DNA of 10,844 nt, from assembly GCA_937897365.1 (NCBI GenBank), contig CALCOP010000092.1:1-10844 (forward strand), written 5' to 3'. Origin of the DNA: an uncultured euryarchaeote. GTDB lineage: Archaea > Thermoplasmatota > Poseidoniia > Poseidoniales > Poseidoniaceae. The notes beneath the pieces were generated by a model. That model had not been told where the DNA came from. It ran no database searches and saw only the letters and a list, made by a program, of their open reading frames with translations. Shown piece by piece: positions 1 to 7,541 of this stretch (position 1 is its first letter; each line of letters starts with the position of its first letter). The translations under genes and the position numbers were made by a program.

Positions 1-574
1 ACCATGAGATATAGACAATATACAAGGTAACCAATATCATTGATTCCCATCGCTCTAAGGTATGTTCGGTAAGTAAAAAGAAAGTGAGAATTAAGACTGA
101 AAGTAACATAATGAGGCCATCACGCTTCAACCAAGATTCTCGAATCTTGAGCCCCTTATTGACGACAACGATACCCATTACTAATGTGATTTGAACAAAA
201 ATTGAGCCGAGAATCCCTCCAATTGCGAAATCCGCAACTTCAGGTTTCACAGCCACATCTGAAGCAGCCGTTGTTGTCACGAGAATCTCTGGCAATGAAG
301 TTCCAATTGAGACAATGGTCAATCCGATGACGACCTCCGGCAAACCACCTCGGCGAGCTAGTCCCTTCGCCCCCTCAATGAAGAAGTCTGCAGAATAAAT
401 CAGTAAGCCGAGAGCTAAACAAGCGATGATGAAGGTGATGAGCAGACTGTCGTATCCTGCTTCAGAAGAAAAAAGCTGTACGGCAATAATTCCGAGGAAT
501 AACGCCCCAGTCGTGACGAGGGTTTGGAAGTGAAGAAGTTGAGCGATTCCCATCACTTTTTCTTCGGACCCCAT
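1..574 (-). CDS. CaCA-family sodium/calcium-type antiporter (partial, C-terminal part outside window)
   Basis: This is an integral membrane cation exchanger of the Ca2+/cation antiporter superfamily, which swaps Na+, H+ or K+ for Ca2+ or similar cations. The 191 visible codons run off the left edge, so the second half, with the alpha-2 repeat, is missing. The alpha-1 repeat is clear: hydrophobic GLLIYSADFFIEGAKGLARR (57-75), then IGLTIVSIGTSLPEILV (83-99) with the GTSLPE ion-binding motif at 91-96, then GGILGSIFVQITLVMG (119-134). The last segment is odd: the family usually has a GNxxGSNIFN pattern, and the asparagines are replaced by G120, I125 and Q128. Further helices follow at about 153-169 and 178-191. 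An extra hydrophobic segment (about 18-34) precedes the usual first helix. The ATG at 574 is the first in frame after a TAG; M8 is an alternative start. It lies 168 bases after the E1 gene and probably has its own promoter. Family sure; ion specificity unknown. Confidence 0.85.
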   Translation of the reverse strand, partial: MGSEEKVMGIAQLLHFQTLVTTGALFLGIIAVQLFSSEAGYDSLLITFIIACLALGLLIYSADFFIEGAKGLARRGGLPEVVIGLTIVSIGTSLPEILVTTTAASDVAVKPEVADFAIGGILGSIFVQITLVMGIVVVNKGLKIRESWLKRDGLIMLLSVLILTFFLLTEHTLERWESMILVTLYIVYISW

Positions 575-742
575 GGTTGAACCAGTAACCTTTCCTTCTT
601 CACCATTGTTATCAGAAGGTGACTAAATTATCATTTAATCGAACATCATTAGATGATATCAAAAGAGAACCTTGTTACGGGCGAGGAGTGGGCATTATTG
701 GAACAGAATTCATGAAGGACATTGATTTGAAGGAGAGCTGGC
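575..742 (-). promoter_or_regulatory. Spacer between E1 gene and antiporter, possible promoter
   Basis: This 168-base spacer holds no gene. Read on the minus strand, it has a short T-rich stretch (TTCTCTTTT, about 663-671) that could help end the E1 transcript. Next come a small hairpin ATCAT-cta-ATGAT (645-657) and an AT-rich block (624-640, TAAATGATAATTTA-like) about 58 bases before the antiporter ATG, where an archaeal TATA box with a short leader could sit. An 11-base palindrome TGGTTGAACCA (574-584) touches the start codon. No strong Shine-Dalgarno sequence stands at the usual distance. All of this is weak, by-eye evidence. Confidence 0.25.
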
Positions 743-3346
743 TCACGATTGTACGGTGAACCTCAAAACTTTACGAACATGCTCAGTGGTGGGAATTGTG
801 AAGTTTTCGAGGGGAGGAGAGAAAGGAACAGGCGTATCAACAGCACCAATGACGAGAGGGGCTGCTTCGAGGGAATAGAAGCATGATTCCAAGATTCGAC
901 TTTGTATGCTATGCCCTAATCCTCCACACCACTGGCCCTCTTGAAGAACGACAAGACGGCCCGTTCTTTGAACTGAATCGATACATGTCTGCGCATCGAA
1001 TGGAAGCAGCGTTCTCAAGTCGATAATTTCAACTTCAATATCTTCTGAGGAGAGTTCTTCGGCAGCTTGTAGCGCAACATGCAACATTGAACCCCATGTA
1101 ACCAAGGTCACATCTCGGCCACCACGTACAACGGCAGCTTTTCCAATTTTGTAACGCTCACCACTTTCAATGGCATTTTTGACCGTCTCGGTGTCAACAT
1201 TTTGATTGATATTTTGCCCCCATCCAGTCAAGCCTCCCCGAAGCCCATACAATCCAATGTGCTCCAAGAATAAGACAGGGTCGTTCAATTCCGCACCTTC
1301 CATCAACAGATCATATGCATCTTGTGGAGTTCCAGCAGCGACTACAACCAATCCTGGATCATTGGCAAACCAGGATTCAATCATATTTGCGTGAAACGGA
1401 CCTGAACGGGTATGTCCACCCAAAGGAATTCGTATTGTCATTGGGCAATCGGCACCCCAGCGCCATCGAAGCATGGCCGCATTATTGACCAGAGCATTAA
1501 ATCCGAGAGCAGCAAATCCACCAAATTGAATTTCAACCATGGGGCGCATTCCCGAAAGTGCTGCTCCAACACCAGTATGTACAATCGCGGCTTCACAAAG
1601 AGGCATGTCAAGTAATTTCTCAGTATGACCAGCATTCTTCAAAGCCATATTCATCCCAAAAGCGCCTGCAACTTCCATATCCTCGCCGATGAACATACAA
1701 TCATCTCCATGACGAGTCGCTATGTCGGACATTGCCTGCTGAATTGCTCGAGCATAGGTCCAACCTCCCTTCTCAACATAGTCAAGCGTTGTAACTCCCA
1801 AACCCAGAGGAGATTCAGACTGCCCAATTTGGGTTGGCTGAGATAAACGGTTGAAGCGTTGTTCATGCGTTTCTGCATCATTGAGGAGCGTCACACCCTT
1901 TACGACAGTTTCCGGCTCAGGCCATGGCATCTCTTCGATTTCTTCTCGAGCAATTTGGATGTCTTTCTGTTCTTTTTCTTCCATCTCGATCAAAATGGAT
2001 TCATCAAGACCAAGATCAAGGAGTAATGCTCGATGAGTCGGGAGGGGGTCTTTTGCCTCCCAATATGCCAGTAATTCTCTATCCACATAACCGGGGGGCG
2101 TACCTGATTCATTACCGAGATACAAGTCATCATGGTGATGAGCATGACCGCAACCACGCATTGTTTCAACGTGGATAAGCGTCGGTCCACCGCCATTCAA
2201 AGCAAACTCACGGGCACAAGCCGTACTGGCATACCAAGCAGCAGGATCTGAACCGTCAATGGTCCATGCAGGGAAACCCATTGCATCGGCTTTGTCAGCC
2301 CAAACCTCGACACCTGATTGCTTGGTAGGTGATGTGTCAAGAGCAATTTGATTATTTTGGAGAATGTAAGTTATGGGTAGACCTCGAGCACCTGCGAGAT
2401 TCATCGCTTCCCAAAATTCTCCAGATGAGGAAGCACCTTCACCGATGCAAGCGACTTGGAAACGATTGAGATTCTGGCGCCATGCAGCAAAAGCAAGACC
2501 CGTCATCGTTACACTGGCGATAGGAAGGGGAGCAGTAGGGGGTAAAACGCCTACATGCCAAGCACCGACATGCAAGTCACGACCTCCTGCATCATCCCAA
2601 CCTCCGTTTTGGTTCGAACCAACTTTTCCAAGATTAGCTGCCATGACATCCAAGGAAGTATCGCCCATCGCAAGTCCAAGACCAATATCTCGAATCATTG
2701 GAGCGACAAGGTCGCCGTCGTATCCTTTACCAGGGCGAGCATGGCGTGGAGCATCGGGTTGACGGTTGAGTGCTGTTGCAACAGCCACAACGCCTTCCTG
2801 CCAGGTTGAACGGAAGCCCTTGCCTCCGAATGAGGACCCATCTGGTGTCTCAATTCCGTCAGTGTAAATCGATTTGAGTTCTGTGTCGAGTATTCGAGTG
2901 CGCGTCATCATTGTTTGCCATTCAATACGTTGTTCTATCGTGACCGACATGTAATGAGCAAGTCGACGAAAAACCAAGCGTAAATCGAGAAGGAAGTGCT
3001 GTGCCCTCCGATCTAAAAATTCGGTTAAACTTCGCCTCGGGATAACTTCAACCTCCACATCATCTTTCATTTTCGCATCAACCTGAGCCACGAGGCCTCG
3101 TTGGACAGAATCGATAAAACGCTGGCTGAATGTATACCAAGAAGGGCCCTCGAATTGTTTTGATTCGTTCTCAATTAAGACGTCCCACACGTTAGCAACG
3201 AGGAAAAGATGGCCATCGTGTCGTTGAGCAACAAATCGTAAAATTTCCGTCCTCGCAGCATCTGCAAGCAAAGGTTGAGTGAAGGTTAACGCCTCATCAG
3301 GCTTCCAACCGGCCCCATGGATGACGGGTAAATCCCCTTGGCTCAT
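743..3346 (-). CDS. Fused alpha-beta E1 of a 2-oxoacid dehydrogenase (thiamine-diphosphate enzyme)
   Basis: This is the decarboxylating E1 of a 2-oxoacid dehydrogenase complex, with alpha and beta chains fused in one 867-residue protein. It would decarboxylate a 2-oxoacid on thiamine diphosphate and pass the acyl group to a lipoyl E2. The alpha part (about 142-440) carries the ThDP/Mg2+ motif GEG (302-304) through QNNQ (330-333), and a His-rich loop GHAHHHDD (400-407) where E1 alpha chains have their GHS loop. The beta part (about 527-860) has YARAI, FIGED (552-556), MPLCEAA with the likely cofactor-activating E585, and GPFH with the likely catalytic H652. The first 140 residues match nothing I recognise. 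The ATG at 3346 was chosen over an in-frame GTG at 3394, whose extra 16 Cys-rich residues look like leader. No E2, E3 or lipoylation gene is nearby, so the substrate (branched-chain 2-oxoacid, pyruvate or other) cannot be told. Confidence 0.88.
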   Translation of the reverse strand: MSQGDLPVIHGAGWKPDEALTFTQPLLADAARTEILRFVAQRHDGHLFLVANVWDVLIENESKQFEGPSWYTFSQRFIDSVQRGLVAQVDAKMKDDVEVEVIPRRSLTEFLDRRAQHFLLDLRLVFRRLAHYMSVTIEQRIEWQTMMTRTRILDTELKSIYTDGIETPDGSSFGGKGFRSTWQEGVVAVATALNRQPDAPRHARPGKGYDGDLVAPMIRDIGLGLAMGDTSLDVMAANLGKVGSNQNGGWDDAGGRDLHVGAWHVGVLPPTAPLPIASVTMTGLAFAAWRQNLNRFQVACIGEGASSSGEFWEAMNLAGARGLPITYILQNNQIALDTSPTKQSGVEVWADKADAMGFPAWTIDGSDPAAWYASTACAREFALNGGGPTLIHVETMRGCGHAHHHDDLYLGNESGTPPGYVDRELLAYWEAKDPLPTHRALLLDLGLDESILIEMEEKEQKDIQIAREEIEEMPWPEPETVVKGVTLLNDAETHEQRFNRLSQPTQIGQSESPLGLGVTTLDYVEKGGWTYARAIQQAMSDIATRHGDDCMFIGEDMEVAGAFGMNMALKNAGHTEKLLDMPLCEAAIVHTGVGAALSGMRPMVEIQFGGFAALGFNALVNNAAMLRWRWGADCPMTIRIPLGGHTRSGPFHANMIESWFANDPGLVVVAAGTPQDAYDLLMEGAELNDPVLFLEHIGLYGLRGGLTGWGQNINQNVDTETVKNAIESGERYKIGKAAVVRGGRDVTLVTWGSMLHVALQAAEELSSEDIEVEIIDLRTLLPFDAQTCIDSVQRTGRLVVLQEGQWCGGLGHSIQSRILESCFYSLEAAPLVIGAVDTPVPFSPPLENFTIPTTEHVRKVLRFTVQS

Positions 3347-3350
3347 GGTT

Positions 3351-3363
3351 TGGCCAAAGGCCA
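3351..3363 (-). repeat. Perfect hairpin just before the E1 start codon
   Basis: Read on the minus strand this is TGGCC-TTT-GGCCA, a 5-bp stem with a 3-base loop, ending four bases before the ATG at 3346. The 72-base gap from the TVP38 stop (3419) also has GGAG-ggtat-CTCC right after that stop. If translation starts at the GTG at 3394 instead, the hairpin would lie inside the coding region. A stem here could slow initiation, but a 13-base palindrome may be chance. Confidence 0.35.
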
Positions 3364-3418
3364 CACACATACAAACACAGCGGCTGAATGCCACGGCAGG
3401 AATCAGGAGATACCCTCC

Positions 3419-4198
3419 TCATTCCTCTTCAGGAATCGCTTCTTTCAGAGCCTTCATTGAGGCTCGAGTGACAAGTACGGTAGCGAGAATTGATGCGAGG
3501 ATTCCGAGCAAAAGCATTGCATTGCCCATGGGTGTAGAATTCATGTTTTCAATTCCAGATGAGTTCAAAGCAAATTTCCCGAGCGCATGGCCATAGTATG
3601 CATATGCCAATGAATAAACAATGCCTGAACAGTTTGAAATCATGTAAACACGAAGACTTACTGGCGTTGCAGACATCAAATAATTCAACCATTCATCTGG
3701 TATCAAAGGCGAAAGGCGAACTAAGATTGAAATTTTCATAGCGTCGTTTGTCAAAGCCTGTTCGATATTGTGCAAACGTGAATCCTCTTTGAGCGAACGC
3801 TGAATGCTTTCTCGAAAGAGCCACCTTCCGAGGAGAAATGCGATGAGTCCTCCTATTAATGATGCAAGAAAATTAGCGGCTGCTGCAATCCAAAATGGAA
3901 AGATTGCCCCTGCAGAGACTTTAATCAATGGTGTGGGAATCATGATGATGACTGCAAGTGAGAGTCCAAGTGTAAAGAATACTGGACCCATGGGGCCTAA
4001 ATTCTCGAACCATAACAAAATGTTTTGAGCGTCCCTAAACAGTAAAAAACCACAAATAGCGCAGAAGAGAAGCATGATGAAACCAAACAAAGCCCTCCAA
4101 CGGTAGATGTGTGGCTGGCTTTTTTTGAGCACATCCAATTCTTCTTTTCTGTCAACAAGCATCAATTCATTTGGTCGAGGAATTGGATATCTCGCCAT
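3419..4198 (-). CDS. TVP38/TMEM64 (VTT-domain) family membrane protein
   Basis: This 259-residue integral membrane protein belongs to the VTT/DedA-like group, implicated in lipid scrambling and membrane homeostasis; no precise role is known for archaeal members. After a charged N-terminal tail (1-34) come a hydrophobic helix (36-54), a second helix (about 72-92) and the VTT core. The core includes GAIFPFWIAAAANF (97-110), an apolar Gly-rich stretch ending GRW (124-126), and RLSPLIPDEWLNYL (161-174), matching the family's R..P..P...LNY signature. SNCSGIVYSLAYAYYG (188-203) follows, then a final helix (about 225-244) and an acidic end. The usual FGxxxG of the family is FPFWIA here. The ATG is two bases after the stop of the receiver-protein gene, with GAGGAA overlapping that gene's end as a likely Shine-Dalgarno sequence, so the two are almost surely co-translated. 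Family confident, function open. Confidence 0.85.
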   Translation of the reverse strand: MARYPIPRPNELMLVDRKEELDVLKKSQPHIYRWRALFGFIMLLFCAICGFLLFRDAQNILLWFENLGPMGPVFFTLGLSLAVIIMIPTPLIKVSAGAIFPFWIAAAANFLASLIGGLIAFLLGRWLFRESIQRSLKEDSRLHNIEQALTNDAMKISILVRLSPLIPDEWLNYLMSATPVSLRVYMISNCSGIVYSLAYAYYGHALGKFALNSSGIENMNSTPMGNAMLLLGILASILATVLVTRASMKALKEAIPEEE

Positions 4199-4200
4199 GC

Positions 4201-5286
4201 TTATTCCTCTTCTTCAATGACAGGTAAGGAATCCAAAACATCAGCCATCATCTGAGCAGCATCTTCAATCTGAGTAAGGAGTGTAAGATCTGAAACTGCT
4301 CCTCTTTGGCCGAGTTTCCACATGAGGTCCGCTACAAGCTCAGTCGTTAATCGAGTCATAGTGAGGACCTCTGGATCGATGGGGACCATCGTCTCAAATC
4401 CATGTAAAGCCACCAAATCCGGTTCTTCATCAAGGATTGAATCCATCATCTCTTCGACTTCATCGGCAATTCCCTGTGCTTGTTTTTCAAGGATACTTTC
4501 CATTGGCGAGGAAATGGTTTGAATCATTTTCTTCGCATCACCGCCCAAAGGCTGTCCTCGCTTTGCTTGACTTGGAGAAGAAGGACCTGGCAGTGTTTCC
4601 TGCTTGGAAACATGCTCTTCGCCCCCTTCCTTCGGAGGCGTGAGTTCACCGTCGGCACTTGCTTGTTCAACCAATTTATTGAGTGCTAAACGCAGCATTG
4701 AAGACATTGCGGAGGTATCGAGTTCTGTGTCGACTTCCAAACCTTCCTCATCCATTTGTGATAATATTTCATCGATGAAATCAGTGTTAATTTTCTCCGG
4801 CCCTACAAGGCCTTTCAACATAGGTAGGGCCCATGTGCTGTCTCCCATCGTCATGGAAACATCAAAACTTCCGCCACCGCCATGTGCGGTAGAAACATCA
4901 GCAGGAGGAGGGACGAATTGCTTACGAGTGTGCTTATTCAGTTGTTGAATCAAGGCATTCATGTCAACAGGCTTTGGAATAACTTCTGCAACTCCCGATT
5001 GCGCAGCACTCACTCGGTATTCTTGTGAAACATTCCGTGCCAGAATCACTATACGGCACTTGAAAGCGAATTCAGGATCGCTCATTAGACGTTGAGAAGC
5101 ATCCATTGCATCGCCATTTTTCCATTCACCATCGATTAGGACGACTTCAGGCATAATGGCGAGAGCAGTCCCTTCGGCTTGTCGAAGCGTCGCAGCACGA
5201 GTTATTTCGAAACCCTCTCGCTCGAGAGTATTTGCGAGAAGGGAACGGCGACCTTCATTTTCGTCCGCTACGATTACTTTGGCCAT
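4201..5286 (-). CDS. Orphan receiver-domain (CheY-like) protein with unrecognised acidic C-terminal region
   Basis: Residues 1-120 form a response-regulator receiver domain. D8/E9 make the acidic pocket, D52 in VLIDG is the likely phospho-acceptor, and K105 in PKP is the conserved lysine. The switch Thr/Ser expected after the fourth strand appears to be A83 (IVILAR), so phosphorylation signalling may be altered or absent. After a Gly-rich linker (136-139) come about 220 residues with no HTH, GGDEF, kinase or other output domain that I recognise. They comprise a helical acidic segment (about 152-212), a low-complexity Pro/Ser/Gly-rich stretch (about 215-250), and a second helical, Met/Glu-rich segment (about 252-355) ending EEEE. 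This may be a protein-interaction module. No histidine kinase lies in the window. It is paired with the downstream TVP38 gene (2-base gap), which hints at a membrane-linked role; that is inference. Start ATG follows an AGGGAGGG purine stretch. Confidence 0.8.
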   Translation of the reverse strand: MAKVIVADENEGRRSLLANTLEREGFEITRAATLRQAEGTALAIMPEVVLIDGEWKNGDAMDASQRLMSDPEFAFKCRIVILARNVSQEYRVSAAQSGVAEVIPKPVDMNALIQQLNKHTRKQFVPPPADVSTAHGGGGSFDVSMTMGDSTWALPMLKGLVGPEKINTDFIDEILSQMDEEGLEVDTELDTSAMSSMLRLALNKLVEQASADGELTPPKEGGEEHVSKQETLPGPSSPSQAKRGQPLGGDAKKMIQTISSPMESILEKQAQGIADEVEEMMDSILDEEPDLVALHGFETMVPIDPEVLTMTRLTTELVADLMWKLGQRGAVSDLTLLTQIEDAAQMMADVLDSLPVIEEEE

Positions 5287-5388
5287 TGAGTCCCTCCCTT
5301 GAGCGACAGGGGTGGCTGTTGAGACTTGAACCTCACCCCTGAGAATGGAGTTGACACAACAGTTCGCTGACTCTCAGCACTTACCGAA
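5287..5388 (-). other. Structured spacer upstream of the receiver-domain gene
   Basis: This 102-base gap holds several inverted repeats. The clearest is AGGGGTG (5308-5314) with CACCCCT (5334-5340), seven perfect pairs around a 19-base loop. GTTG-aca-CAAC lies at 5350-5360, and CTGAGA (5339-5344) pairs with TCTCAG (5372-5377) around it. On the minus strand the first stem ends 21 bases before the ATG at 5286 and is followed by a purine-rich stretch that can serve as a ribosome site. There is no T-run, so a terminator for the moeB-like gene is not evident; a leader structure or RNA processing site is as likely. Confidence 0.4.
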
Positions 5389-6594
5389 TTAACCGAGTAT
5401 GATTTCCTCGGGTCGAAGAGACTGCCAAGCCATAATACCACCTTCAAGGTTGTAGAGAAATGAGCCATCGTAACCGGCTTGAATAAGATACATTGCAGCC
5501 ATTTGAGAACGCATTCCACTGCGACAAAGAAGAACGACTTCTCGGTCCTTAGGAATCGAATCTGTCATAGTAAGAACAGATTCATGATCGATTTGTAAAT
5601 CACTTGAAGCAGTACGCGCCTGCAGATATTCTCCATCGGAGCGAACATCGAGAATAAACGGCGCCCAACCGGTATCTCTACGTTTGATGAAATCATTCAT
5701 GGAAATTGACTTGAACATCATTCCACCGCTGGAAGTTTCTCCTTCATCAACATCACCCATTCCAGTGAGTCCCATGCACCAGGCATCGTCATTGAACATA
5801 GCAGTACTTAACGATAAATTGTGAATTGTTTCCCTCTCAGAATTGTGCGTGAATGACAGTGTTTGAAAATTCATCAATTCCGCATCATAAAGCAACAGTC
5901 GGCCATTGAGAACTTCACCTAATCCAAGTATGATTTTGATGGCTTCATTGGCCTGTAATGAGCCGATAACACCCGGCAATACTCCGAGCACTCCACCCTC
6001 TTCACATGATGGAACAGATTGAGGTGGGGGGACTTCAGAAAATAAATCGCGATAGCACGGCCCTTGCTGGTAATTAAACACACTAATTTGACCCTCAAAA
6101 CGATATATAGAACCATATACCCAGGGTATGTTCTTCAAAAAACATGCATCGTCAAGAAGATAACGAGTTGGAAGATTATCAGTTCCGTCAATGACAACAT
6201 CCCAACCCGCATCAAGGATAGATTCAATGTTTTCCGGAGCCAATCGAACGCCGTAAGTTGTAACTTTGAGATCCGGGTTCAATTCGAGAAGTCGATTACT
6301 CGCCGATTCGACCTTCAGTTGGCCGACAGTTGCTGTTGAATGCAGAACCTGACGTTGAAGGTTGGACAAATCAACGCAGTCATCATCGATAATTCCGATG
6401 TGGCCTATTCCAGCAGCTGCCAGATAAAGAAGAACTGGGCTTCCAAGACAACCAGCACCAACCACGAGAACTCGAGACTGACTGAGATTACGCTGGCCTT
6501 CAAATCCAACTTGAGGCAAAGAGATGTGGCGAGCATAACGCTGAACATCGATATCCACAAGCAATCCCAAACAGTCCAAGAACGACTTGGACAT
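5389..6594 (-). CDS. MoeB/ThiF-type adenylyltransferase fused to a rhodanese domain (MOCS3/Uba4-like)
   Basis: This 401-residue enzyme should adenylate the C-terminal glycine of a ubiquitin-like sulfur carrier (MoaD, ThiS or SAMP type) and load sulfur on it for molybdopterin, thiamine or tRNA thiolation. The adenylation domain has RYARHI (19-24), nucleotide loop GAGCLGSP (46-53), acidic DDD (71-73), NLQRQ (78-82) with R81, K94, and IDGTDN (135-140). SCEEGGVLGVLPGVIGSLQA (196-215) carries C197 where family members hold the thioester cysteine. The rhodanese domain (about 293-398) has active-site C357 in LLCRSGMRS. The four zinc cysteines of MoeB are only half present: C180 pairs with D183 (CYRDLF, not CYRCLF) and C273 with L276. 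The gene starts 15 bases after trxB, with no clear Shine-Dalgarno. Archaeal UbaA proteins usually lack the rhodanese, so this layout resembles bacterial and eukaryotic forms. No carrier-protein gene is adjacent. Confidence 0.88.
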   Translation of the reverse strand: MSKSFLDCLGLLVDIDVQRYARHISLPQVGFEGQRNLSQSRVLVVGAGCLGSPVLLYLAAAGIGHIGIIDDDCVDLSNLQRQVLHSTATVGQLKVESASNRLLELNPDLKVTTYGVRLAPENIESILDAGWDVVIDGTDNLPTRYLLDDACFLKNIPWVYGSIYRFEGQISVFNYQQGPCYRDLFSEVPPPQSVPSCEEGGVLGVLPGVIGSLQANEAIKIILGLGEVLNGRLLLYDAELMNFQTLSFTHNSERETIHNLSLSTAMFNDDAWCMGLTGMGDVDEGETSSGGMMFKSISMNDFIKRRDTGWAPFILDVRSDGEYLQARTASSDLQIDHESVLTMTDSIPKDREVVLLCRSGMRSQMAAMYLIQAGYDGSFLYNLEGGIMAWQSLRPEEIILG

Positions 6595-6609
6595 AAACTC
6601 ATTGAGAGA

Positions 6610-7536
6610 TTAATGTTGGTCTTCAAGCCACTTTTCAACATCCATAGCGGCTTGACATCCCATACCAGCAGCAGTAATCGCTTGCTTGTAACGGGTATCG
6701 ACAACATCGCCCGCAGCAAAGACTCCATCGACAGAGGTCATGGTGTGATTTTTGTGAAGTATGTATCCTTCCTCATCAACTTCGACTTGACCACCGAGGA
6801 ACCCGGTAATTGGTTTGTGACCGATAGCGATGAAGGCGCCAGTGACGTCTATGTTTTCTGTTTCTCCATTACGTGGGTCCTCGAGAACCGCCCCCGTCAA
6901 ACCTTTTTCATCGGAGAGCCATTCTTTGACTTGTCTAAAGGTCTTGATCTCTATCTTTTCATTCTTGACTGCACGTTCGTACATGATGTTAGAGGCTCTG
7001 AAGACGTCTCGACGATGGACAAGCGTCACTTTGGAAGCAAATCTTGTCAAGAATGTCGCCTCTTCACACGCTGAATCTCCACCTCCAATGACCATCACTT
7101 CTTCGTCCTTGAAGAAAGCACCATCGCAAGTAGCACAAGTTGAAATTCCACGACCCTTTTGTTCTTCTTCACCTGGAGCGTTTAACCAGATAGATTCTGC
7201 ACCAGTTGAGACAATGATTGCGTGGGTAAGGAAGGTTTCGCCCTCAACAACCACCTTGTATGGTCTTTCTGAGAGGTCGACTGATTCCACGTTCTGATCC
7301 CGTACTTCAAGCCCAAATCGCTCGGCCTGCTCTCTTAATTCCATCATCATCTCAGGACCACCAATACCCTTCGGGTAACCCGGGAAGTTCTCTATATCTG
7401 ATGTCAGCATCAATTGACCCCCTGACATGTAGCCTCCAAACATAAGTGGCTCGAGCATTGCTCGAGCAGCATAGAGGCCTGCAGTATAACCCGCTGGACC
7501 TGAACCGATAATGATGACATTGTGAACTGTTGACAT
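6610..7536 (-). CDS. trxB: Thioredoxin-disulfide reductase
   Basis: This FAD- and probably NADPH-dependent low-molecular-weight thioredoxin reductase has 308 residues, the usual length. In order: the FAD dinucleotide loop GSGPAG (11-16), GGQL (39-42), ENFPG (49-53), the redox pair CATC (134-137, C134/C137), the NADPH loop GGGDSACEEA (151-160), HRRDVFR (174-180) whose arginines favour NADPH, and the second FAD motif AAGDVVD near 275-281 followed by KQAITAAGMGC. All catalytic residues are present. No thioredoxin or glutaredoxin is in the window, so the partner is encoded elsewhere. It lies 35 bases after the small membrane protein gene and 15 before the moeB-like gene, same strand. Being a flavoprotein directly after riboflavin genes, its supply of cofactor may be co-regulated. 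It is too short, and its Cys pair too central, to be a dihydrolipoyl dehydrogenase. Confidence 0.96.
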   Translation of the reverse strand: MSTVHNVIIIGSGPAGYTAGLYAARAMLEPLMFGGYMSGGQLMLTSDIENFPGYPKGIGGPEMMMELREQAERFGLEVRDQNVESVDLSERPYKVVVEGETFLTHAIIVSTGAESIWLNAPGEEEQKGRGISTCATCDGAFFKDEEVMVIGGGDSACEEATFLTRFASKVTLVHRRDVFRASNIMYERAVKNEKIEIKTFRQVKEWLSDEKGLTGAVLEDPRNGETENIDVTGAFIAIGHKPITGFLGGQVEVDEEGYILHKNHTMTSVDGVFAAGDVVDTRYKQAITAAGMGCQAAMDVEKWLEDQH

Positions 7537-7541
7537 GGAAT

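Noticed and set aside
2373..2762. 129-codon plus-strand open frame inside the E1 gene
   Set aside because: It is a shadow of the conserved E1-alpha core, including the thiamine-diphosphate motif, which is coded on the other strand.
5318..5340. tRNA-like T-arm (GGTTCAAGTC on the minus strand) in the spacer before the receiver gene
   Set aside because: Only the T-loop-like decamer fits. There is no matching 7-bp acceptor stem, D-arm or anticodon arm at tRNA spacing.
6340..7074. 244-codon open frame on the plus strand
   Set aside because: It lies antisense to conserved motifs of trxB and the moeB-like gene, and its translation has no recognisable domain.
6610..7536. TrxB as the E3 (dihydrolipoyl dehydrogenase) partner of the E1
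   Set aside because: The CATC pair in the middle of a 308-residue protein is the thioredoxin reductase layout; dihydrolipoyl dehydrogenase is longer with an N-terminal Cys pair.
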